Shown: one piece after another, positions 1 to 10,200 of the stretch
How positions within the stretch are numbered: position 1 is the first letter of the stretch
Layout of the letters: every line of letters starts with the position of its first letter
From: Ridgeia piscesae
Taxonomy: Eukaryota; Annelida; Polychaeta; Sabellida; Siboglinidae
NCBI GenBank assembly: GCA_025642075.2
Contig: JAODUO010001061.1
Coordinates: forward strand, 1 to 64,000
Direction: 5' to 3'
Length of the DNA stretch: 64,000 nucleotides
Notes under the pieces: model-generated
What the model was told of the DNA's origin: nothing
The model's database searches: none
Seen by the model: only the letters and a program-made list of their open reading frames with translations
Translations under genes and position numbers: made by a program

Positions 1-1077
1 TTAGCAAAGAAATCTGTCATCACTAAAAAAATGGGATCAAATTACACAACGCACAGGAATCCGCTGGTTCCGCCGTAGACGATCGATACGCACCCAGCAG
101 GCTTCAGTCCAAGAGGTGATAGCTAGGGCAACCAAAAAATAATCATCTATAATGTGCTTGACATGGCTAGTGCCCATTAATAAAATTATATCAACACAAG
201 GGTGCAACATTATAGAGCCCGGCATGATGAATATATTTACTGGACTCAGATTAGGCACTTCAACAAAATCTGCTGCGGCGGTGATTTTGCGTGCGCGCAA
301 AACGGCGTAGCCTCAGCGTCGTTCATTTTACTTGGATCTGGGTACCGTTTTGGTTTAACTCTCTGATTCGCGCGCATTTTTCATGAATGACGTCATCGGA
401 TGGCGGCTCCAACTTGGTGGTAAGTTGAACTTTATTTACGTCGTTTTATTTTTTAAATTTGACCAAAATTAAGGTAGATTTCACCGATATTATAACATAG
501 TTGTGTTTCATTAACAATTTACCAAACTATGTATTATGGTATATTGAAATCGTTTGTGTTTAGGGTAATTTAGGATTGGTTCTCAAATCTCGGTGCTTTG
601 CCTTTGGCTTTGCACATACAAGGGGGGGCACCAGCGGTTTTAGGCGTTTTCCACAGTAAAGAGTTTATATACCTTTGATCCACTGACCTATCTTGTGCAG
701 ACTGGCGTTGTGTATCATCCTCACAATCCCGGGCACTGGTGACTGGTGACTACATTACAATCTTGGTATCCATGGCATGTTGACTTGTCAAAACCTGGAT
801 TTATTGCCAGGCTCCTGACATAAGCCAGGGCTCTGTCATTAGTGTCACCTCTGAGAATACACACTGAAGACACAATTCACTTCCCATTCCCTCCCTTTGT
901 ACATCCCTTCACCCATTACAGCATGTTATTTCGTTTCTTCTCTCTACTGTTGCCAAAGCTCACCCACAACGACAGAATCTTCAACCCAGTGGTGGTAGTT
1001 ATTAAATAGATGCCTGTGGCTGTACTGGCCGCCAGTCGTGACTAGACCCGTGTGATACTGAGTGGCTGTGGTTGCAG
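1..1077. other. NIPBL intron or upstream flank without recognised coding exon
   Basis: I find no exon that joins to the NIPBL exon at 1078. Positions 280-420 are richer in CpG than the surroundings and carry a promoter-like cluster described separately. The rest is AT-rich unique sequence. A minus-strand open frame at 37-300 has no domain I recognise and I do not call it a gene. The preceding NIPBL exons should lie left of the window. Confidence 0.5.
380..425 (+). promoter_or_regulatory. CRE-like palindrome next to ATG and a consensus splice donor
   Basis: The sequence holds the full CRE palindrome TGACGTCA at about 388, then GATGGCGGCTCC (a YY1-like ATGGCGGC core with an ATG) and a strong donor GGTGGTAAGT about 20 bases later. 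CpG-rich sequence lies on the left. This could be an alternative promoter with a very short first coding exon inside NIPBL, or a promoter of an unseen transcript. The exon phase does not join cleanly to the exon at 1078, so this is only a candidate. Confidence 0.3.
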
Positions 1078-1229
1078 GTGTGCCCACTCAGCTGATGTGT
1101 GAGCACCAGAAGGACCCCAGCAGCCCCCAATTGGCCAGTAGTCGACCCACCCTCCTACGGTCTCTCTACACCGTCGGGCTGCTCTGTCGACACTTCAATT
1201 TTGACTCTCAGGAATTTGGTGACAAGAAG
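1078..1229 (+). CDS. NIPBL: NIPBL exon a
   Basis: Acceptor GTTGCAG ends at 1077 and the donor GTAGGATT starts at 1230. The exon encodes LRSLYTVGLLCRHFNFD and ends in phase 0 after DKK. An alternative acceptor CAG ends at 1091, which would start the exon at 1092 in the same frame. Confidence 0.75.
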
Positions 1230-4200
1230 GTAGGATTGAGGGTGTCGTTGTATTGTCACCTGTTGTTTATTACGATGTATGTGGGTGTTTATTCACTTTA
1301 ATAAACTTGTTGGTGAATTAAACAGATGTTTACATGAAGAAGTGTGTAACATTGAAATTAATTGAAAGTGAACTATGATGGACTATGGTTATTTTATGAT
1401 CATTTTAACAAACAAATCTGACTGAGTATATGTAGGTAGGTATACCTTGTTATGGCTAAACGTGAATGGTATACAATTATAAAGAATGGGGAAAATGTAT
1501 GTTACATAATGTTAGTTTGATGTATTTATTTAGGCTTCAAAAACGGTTTGAAACAAGTTGTTCAAGTAGCAGTCTAATAGTCATAGGTGGTCTGATGTTA
1601 AACAACTTCTGGGTAGTGTCATACACTACTGTTTTGTAAGCATCCCTAAGAAAAGCTGATCTAAAATGAATGTTAATCTAGAATGAATGGGGGAAGATTT
1701 ATAGTGTTGTGGTCATTTAATCCAGGTGTCCATTCGAGACAAGGTCTTCGATGTGATGCTTTACTCATCTGCCACGAAGATGAGGAAGTGAAGCACAAGG
1801 CCCTGGCAGGACTAGGTCAGTTCAACTGAAGATATGCAAAATTACTCATCTAACGGGTTGTTTGTTCATAATTTTGTACAATGATTACTAATTTTGTGAT
1901 CTCCACTTTCTTATTAGAATTAGTACTTTATGTTAATAATGTCCAGATTGAAAGTTTTTCAATCGTTTATTGACAATCGTTATGGTTACGCAGTTCACGT
2001 GCAAGCAACATTTGTATCAGTATCTAATGGCAACTGTTGTGATCATTACAGCGTGTTGATATGCAGTCATTAGCAGTAGAGTTTCACCATACACTTTATC
2101 CAGTGACAAAAATAAGCTACCTTTACTGCACTTGTGTGTTTTAAAATACATCACAAATTAGTAGATGAGAGGACAGAAAGAGACATGCGGGCCTTCGTAC
2201 CTGGGGAGAATAATTCATTACAAATTATCAGGTTATTGCACAGATAAACACTGTGATGTTTCTTGTGAGCAGGGTTCTTTGTGATGTGAGAGTATGAGTA
2301 CATGCTGGGCCAGGACATGCAGGAGTTATACATTCACCTGCTGACACGCAAGAAGGCACCGGTGAAGATGCGCTGTCAGGTGCTACGCAACATGCTCATG
2401 TACTTGATGGAGGAGGAGGCGAGGATGATCAAGGCTGATCAGGAGTGTAAGTTCATCTCGGTCATACCCAGTTTATTGTATGATTTAACTTACTTTGCAG
2501 CAAAAGTTTGTCGATGAGTGCTCGTCAACAAACTTTTGCTCCAAAGTAAGTTAAATCATACAATAAACCATTCTTAGAGCCATGAACAATATATTCAATA
2601 TTGTCATACTTAGTGTCGTGAGTTTGCATCAGAACTATATGTAATAATATTATTAATATTCTGACAATAATAAACTGCTTTCATACATCCACAACAATGT
2701 GTGGTGATGGTTTACGTGTGTGCATGTTAATGTTTTCTTTCTAAATGGAGTGCACCCCAGACTCATGGATTAACCTATACCTACTCAGATGATAAGCAAT
2801 GCTTTTAAAATTCCAATTTGTTGATTGTTCTTACCATCATTGAATGTAGGGTTTACACTGGACATTAGACATGTTAATTGAATGTTCACATTGTCATGCA
2901 TGTTTTTTGTGATTTTCGGGCTATAGGGGATGTTTTACATAACTAGCACTGTGAAACACTGCTCAGATGTACATCACAACAAACATTGATATAACAAATT
3001 TGGGAAATTGTCTTTTGCATCTGTGTCTGTAGCATCATCGTTTGGAGCAGTGCATTTTTGCTAGCAACGGAAATAAATGCAATATGTAATAATAATTAGT
3101 AAAATATATGTGTAGCAATAAATAATCATGTGTAATAATACATTTGATGTGTTTGTTTGATACAGGGAAGAAACTGCAGAACAAGGAGGATTTGAAGGAG
3201 ATGGGCAATATACAGTCGGGGTAAGTTGTCTCGTGGAAACTGCTATTTTTAGAAGCACATGTGCTTCCTTAGTTCTGTCAAACGGCTGTTTTTGGTGAGT
3301 AACTCTAATTTCGGAGAAATGCATGAGTTAACAGTGTTTTTGTTTCAATGTGCATTTTGATGTATCCGTGTGTGAACATTTCTATAAAATGATATGATCC
3401 TTTATCTAGATTTAATATGCTAATTTTTGTTGCGGTGAAACATGCAAATCCTCCAAGATGGCAACATGCGTTTGTCTTCTTTTATATTTGTCTGCTTCCT
3501 GGAACCATTCACTTCTTAATAACAATGACCTTTCTCTTACTTGAGAGAATTGTGCAGTGATGAGTGCATCAGATTGTGGCAGTGTAAATGCGTTAAACCA
3601 TGTAAACATGTGCTTTAATTATCTTTGGCAAGATACGAGCTAGTAGTATTGATCTTATTTGTTTTTTATTTAATATGGTGACATGTATAATATCCGTCCG
3701 TATCTGCCACACAAGACCGTCATGACGTTTGTTTGAGTTGTGTGTTTCTCTTGCAGTATGGCCAGCACAATCATACAGGTGTACATCAAACAGATACTTG
3801 AATCTTTCTTCCATCATTACTCGCAAGTGAGGATGATTGCACTCAGTGTCATCACCCTCATCCTACGCCAGGGCCTCGTGCATCCTGTACAGGTAGGTAA
3901 TCACCCTTATTGTGTAATCACCCTCACCCTATGATTGTGCATGCACCCAGTGCAAGTAGGCAATCATGCGAGGTGAGTTGAATTTGAAGTACAAGGGAGT
4001 TATCCGAAGATACAGGCTTAACTAGGTTAATGAATACATAAATGTTATTAGTGTAAAGTACGATGCACTCTGCATGTGCAAGAATGCATGTTGACTAGAT
4101 TATGGATGGTGTGTAGGGCTGTTGCAGATTGTACCATATTTGATCAGTATGGGAACAGACAGCGACAGCACCATCAGAGCAAAGGCTGACCAACAAGTAC

Positions 4201-7200
4201 AAGAGCTCGACAAGAAGTACCCGGGCTTCATTCAGGTAACAACAATTAACACCAGACAGACATGCAGGTTTACAAAGATTGGCATTGATAGATGGTAGAC
4301 CCGCATTTAAACATTGTACCAGATGAAGTTTGATCTGTTGTGGCCATCACTGCCTGCAGATAAGCTGGCCTTTAATGACTTGTATATGCAGTGCCATCTG
4401 CAGAAATATGACATTATTCATGTAGCAGAATACAATTAAGTGTAATGATAATAACCGAAGAACCTGTGTAAATACAGCAAATAGCTGTGTATAACTAGTG
4501 TTTTGTTGCAGGCTATGGTAAAACAAAAATTAACGTAGCATTTGCTGTGCTATAGGGTTATATGGCTAACAATTGGAACAATTTGAGTCAGCATTGTTTG
4601 AAAAATATTTCACTTAATGATGAATCAGAGGGAACGTTTAAAAACAGGGTCTAAATTGTGAAGAACATAATATTTAAAAACTGAAACAATCAGCCTTGCA
4701 TTTAGAACTTGCCATATTTAGCGGTACATGCCTGTAACTCAGCTACATTGGTGCTCCAGATAAAGGCAATGCAGGGAATCAAGATGTCGTACAGACTGCA
4801 AGAAATCCTGCAGCAAGATCCATCTGAGCCGATCCGTGGCATCCGCACGGATGACGACAACATCATCAGTCTGCCTGATCCGGAGTAACCGTGGACAGAG
4901 ACGTACCATGCTTCAGTCTGCTCAACATGTTTGACGAAACGGGGGTATGTCATTTGGTTTGCACATCATGTAGATATGCTGGGTTGGGATTGTGTGTTAG
5001 GATGATTTTGTAACCATACGAGTGAGGATGGATGGTTCTAATCTGTACTGTTTTTCGTAGTCAGTCAGTCTTTTTCTTGTGATATTTGGCCATCAGTGTC
5101 ATCACATTCAGTGGAAGACAAGTAAATTCGTAAATAAGATGGACTGTCACATATCTATGACAGTTTCCACAAGAGCGACCCAGGCCATAGCTATGATGCC
5201 CCATCTATGTGTTGTCCATCTATCTGATCAAGTTTGATGGTGATGAAGCAATATGCCAATAGTAAAAAATATACTGATTGTGATGTTATAACTTAAAACA
5301 AAAGTATTTTGGTGTCTTTGAAATTGTTGGATTTGGCACCTCCTAGTTGTCTCAAGTACACAATACAATCTGTTCTCACATCTTATTATGGTAGTCTTGT
5401 AAATAATACAAGTTTCATAAGGAATACAGTGTCAACAATAACCTAACCTAAGTAAGTTATGGTTTCCTTTGCATTTTGATATACTAGCAAAAATGCCCCC
5501 ATGTACATTAACTTCTATGAAATAAGATGCTTGTGTATTCAGAGGCAGACTGCATGTGTATGCTAATATATTAATTTTCATGAAACAAAATGCTTGTGTA
5601 TGTGGATGCAGACTGCATTATGTGTGCGTGTGGAATATTGTGTATGTTTGTGAGTGATTGCAGAAAGCGACGTTGAGTGAGCTGATCTACATGGCAGACA
5701 ACATGGCCTTCCTGCCCTACCAGGTTCAGGATGAGCCTCTCTACATCATTCACCAAATCGACTTCATTGTCTCAGTGTCAGGCTCAAACATCCTGCAGTC
5801 ATACAAAGAGGTAGGTAGTTTATTTCTCTGTCAAAACGAGGTCATCATCGCCTCTCCCCCTATGTCCCTTGTGGAGAGTTGTGGGGTGGTATCAGTTGAT
5901 CTTTGTGTTCTCTCGACTATTTGTGTCTAGTTTCTGTCTATCTATTGTGCTAACAGATAATATGCCATTCTCGCCCATACACGGCTGGTCCCTCCCACCC
6001 TTTTTTAAAACCTCTCAGTACAACTATCTTATTTCTGTCTGTATTTAGTTCGTTTTTCTGTTTTCCATGTTCTCTTGGTCAATCTCATCACGCTTATTTG
6101 ATAATCAGCAGTGTTTTATAAAACAAGTAGTTACATAAAAAGTACTTTAAAATATTTCCAAGTGTCCTGTGTATACCTGGCGGCGGACAGGAAGCCACGC
6201 ATTGTGTACTGGGAGAAAAAAAAATCCCGTCACGCAATTTCACGCGGGAGCGAGAGCTGGCGTGTATATAAAGTTTTTAAATTCGCAGTTACGGTTAGAA
6301 ATTTTGGTTGATCATGGCTAGTCTGAAGCGAAAGGTTTTGAGTTTGGAACAACGTGTGGATGTTTTAAAGAGGTTGGACAACGGCCAGTCATGTAGATCT
6401 GTGGGAAATCCCAGATAGCACGAGTTCGCCAAGAACGAGTGGAAATCGAGCGGCAGTGGGCGTCGGGTGGTCGTTGCGATTTGAAATACTTGAAAAGGCG
6501 ATGTACGAAGATCTAAACGCCTTGGTTTGGCAGTGGTTCTCCACAGCTAGATCAAAGGAACTGCCCGTCAGCGGCAGAATGATACAGGTATGTTTTATTT
6601 AAAATTATACTTAGATTGTTGTCTTTTAGTCACACTTGCAGTTCGTGTATTTTACTGGGACAAGTTTACAGTACAACGCCAACGGTTAATCTTTTTGGAA
6701 TTTGTAAACATTTAAATATTATTTTAATAACACCATTACAGTTATCATTTGTTGTAATGTGTAAGCTCGTCTTATGGAAACGATATTTCAAGAGCTAATT
6801 TATATTGTATCGTGGAATTTTTGGTGCCGCAGCATGTGCAATAAATCAGTGTTGTGATCGTTCCGTCTAAACCGTAAGGGTTAGCCCGACGTATGCACCG
6901 TTGTACCCACATGTTAATCATGATTAATTGATGCAATGTTAGTTATAGGCGAGTATTTAACTATTACTCAATATATTATATATAAATATTGTGAATGATA
7001 TGCTACATGTGTATGATTTTACTTCTTCGGCTATTTACCCTTTTCATGCACAAACTTATTATTTGTTCAACTGTTTTTGGAGAAAGCGATGATGTTGTCG
7101 ATCGAGATGGATCATGACGACTTTGCAGCATCCAACGGCTGGTTGGAATGCTGGCTGAAGCGTTACAATGTCAAGCTGGCTGTGCTGTGCGGGGAGTCGG

Positions 7201-10200
7201 CTGAGGTGCCACAAGACGTCGTTGACGACTGGGGCAAGAGACTACCAGCACTGACAGAGGGCTATGATCTTGCCGACATATACAATGCAGACGAGACTGG
7301 CCTATACTTCCGTGCATTGCCTAATCGCTCTATGGTGATTAAGGGGGACCCTCGAAAAGGCATCAAGACATCCAAGGAATGGATCACGGTTCTGCTGGCG
7401 TGTTCTGCTGCAAGCGAGAGGCAGACGCCCCTTGTCATCGGGAAAGCGGTTAACCCGATGTGCTTTTGGGGTGTCGACAAGGCACTGCTACCGGTTACCT
7501 ACAGGGCCAACCGGAAAGCACGAGCGTCCTTTTCTCAGAGTGGCTGGAGCGACTCAACGCAAGGATGAAATCACAGAAACGCCACATTCTGATGTTCGTC
7601 GACAACTGTGGCGCCCACCCCAAGCTCCAGCTGTCCAACGTCAAGTTCGTATTCATTCCGCCGAATACAACGTCACGTCTCCAGCCGTGCAATGCTGGGA
7701 TCATTGCGACAGTGAAACTCACTACAGGAAGCGCTTGGTCCGACACGTCCTGGCGGAGATGGACACAGCGAATACTGTGACGGAGCTCAGCAAGAGAGTC
7801 GACATAATGGACGCCATCGGTTGGCTGTGGTTGGTGTGGTGTAGTGTCTCGCCATCCACGATTATAAAGTGCTTTGCACGGTGTGGCTTCATGGAGGCAG
7901 CGACATTGGCAGACGAAGGTGTCGCGCAGGAGCACCCTGATTGCGACAGGTTGTTGGGGGATGTGTCGTGGGACGACTACGTCACCATGGATGACGCGAC
8001 CCTGACAACAGAAACTGCTGGCGATGACTGGGAGGCCGCGATTGTCGCCCAAGTACGAGGTGAGACGCAAGACGACGATGACGAGGTGGATGACAGTGGA
8101 GACGGCGAACCAGAGACTCCCCCTGTCATCACAGCGAGGGAGGCACTACTGCAAGTAAAGAACATTGTGGGATTTGCTCTGGGTGCGAGCGATGCACATT
8201 TACTGGAAGCAGCGTCGAACTTGCTGCAGGGACATTGCATCAGGCAGGCTGCCCTTGCAGAGCAGAAGACAATCACAGACTTTTTCAAGTCGCAGTGATG
8301 CTTTTTGTGATGAACACTGCTGGTCTTACAGTGTACATTACTGTACTGTTCGATTTTATTATGGTTGCACTGTTCGATTTTTTTATGGTTGCACTGTTCG
8401 ATTTTGTGGTGGTTGTATTTGTTTGTGTTATTTATTAAAATGTGTCATTTATAAAATGTCTTTTGTTTTTATTCATTGTGCACATATCTCACTGATTTCT
8501 TTATCTATAGTGTTCTTGTATATTTGTTACTGCTGTATATTATATATTGTTTATCAATATCTGAGATATGTAGTCAAATGTCACAGCTCAAAATGTCTGT
8601 CCCTCTGATGAGGGGACACCTGCAATGTAGGGACACTTTTGCTTGGATACAAGTGTCCGCTAAAGAGAGGTACTACTGTATTTCCAAACCGTTATTGGTT
8701 GTTTAGGAAGTTACTACATGCCTTGTGATGGACATGTTTTTGGGCGTTGATGTAATGTTGGTATTATCAAATTGTCATTGATTTACTTGGATCTTCCTGC
8801 AACAGTTGTGAGATATCTGAATGTTTATAATCTGGTATTGCAGAGCACATGCCAGAAGACACAACGGCACTGCCAAACCTGTTCATGATGTCACGGCTGC
8901 ATACTTCTACTGATGCTCAAACAACATCTGAAAGAACTCTATCGCTTCACGGACAAGTCAGCTATCAACATTGACCTTTCGTCGGCTGTAATTGTAATAT
9001 GTATTAGTTTAATATAGTCAATTGTGGTGCATCATTACAGTAACAATATATAATTGCAAAAAATATTAGGATACCATTTCTACTCAATGTTGTATATAAT
9101 AACAAACTAATAATAATTTAAAATACTAATGATAAGCAAATAAAGATAGAGTTTAGCCAGTTATGATATCAGATGTTTTTCTGTAATGATTTGGTAGACC
9201 TTAAAAAATAAATAATAGATTGTCTTGATTTTAGATCAGAGCAAGATTTGTTACAGAAACACAGGAAGACTTTATTCCAAGTAACAAGTTCTCTTGTTAG
9301 CCTCTGTGAAGTTTGTTGACATTTGTGTTGTTCATTACAGCAAAATTCACCGCTACTCGCCAACAGAACAGGCAAAGGTATGGGACAAACCTCTGAACTG
9401 CAAAGCAGAGATGACCTTTAACCCAAGCCAAGCAATGGATCTGGTTAGAGAGGGCACCCAAGACTTGCCACAAGATGATGACACCAACACTAAGTTGATT
9501 CAGGGCTACTTAGATGTGAGTGCACTTTGTTAGTGTTCTATTTGAATAAAATAGCTGGATATGATTTCTCGTTCACAATCTAAAAACTGTGATCGTGAAA
9601 ATGTCTACGAACTAGTTGTGTTTTAAATATTTTATTAGTGTCTAAACTGGGGGTTTATTAATGACCCAACTGGAGGTGAAAATGTTGTAATAGAAAATAT
9701 TACCGTACATTTGACACAAGGATCATCCTGACTAAATGGACATTGGATTAGTCATGTAATATTGTATAAACAGTTTCTCTTCTGACATATAATAAAGCAC
9801 AATTTTGAAAATACAATTACTCTGCTATCGGTATGAAATGGGCAGTTAGCGTGAAAGGTAAATATGATATTTGAATGGAAATGTTTTAATACATTGATGG
9901 TAAAGAACTGATAAGACCACCCCTAATGAATGCACACTCTCTTATTTCTGTTAAACAGCTCATGCTGTCCATAGACCAATTCCCCCCCCCTCAGTCCGGT
10001 CATGGCACCCCAGCTGCTGCAGGCACGCCATCTGGTGGCCAGGCAGGGGGCGATGCAGCGGACGCAGCACAAGGTGGCCCTGAAACTGGCGAATCACAAG
10101 ACTCAAAACCAGTTGCCGTTATTGATCTCTCCGGGGATGGCGATGGAGATAAGGTGGTCAAAAGGTGAGCAGGTCATTTCGTCATAATGAGACTTGATTT

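Larger units (their letters stand above)
6310..8675 (+). mobile_element. Decayed pogo/Tigger-like DNA transposon in a NIPBL intron
   Basis: The element carries a CENP-B-type helix-turn-helix coding part (6314-6587), an apparent intron, and a DDE transposase part (7083-8298). The right end may lie near 8675, where the sequence reads GTGTCCGCTAAAGAGAGG then TACTACTG, but I could not find a matching left terminal repeat near 6110-6180. It is inserted in the same orientation as NIPBL between the exons at 5664 and 8844. Its length (over 2 kb) and domain order fit Tigger-like elements. Confidence 0.75.

Noticed and set aside
37..300. Minus-strand open frame of 87 codons
   Set aside because: No recognisable domain, and starts in a CpG-rich stretch by chance. 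Kept only as unexplained sequence.
6110..6180. Left terminal inverted repeat for the pogo-like element
   Set aside because: Only scattered matches (AAGTGTCC, GCGGACA) to the putative right end. Not enough to define a boundary.
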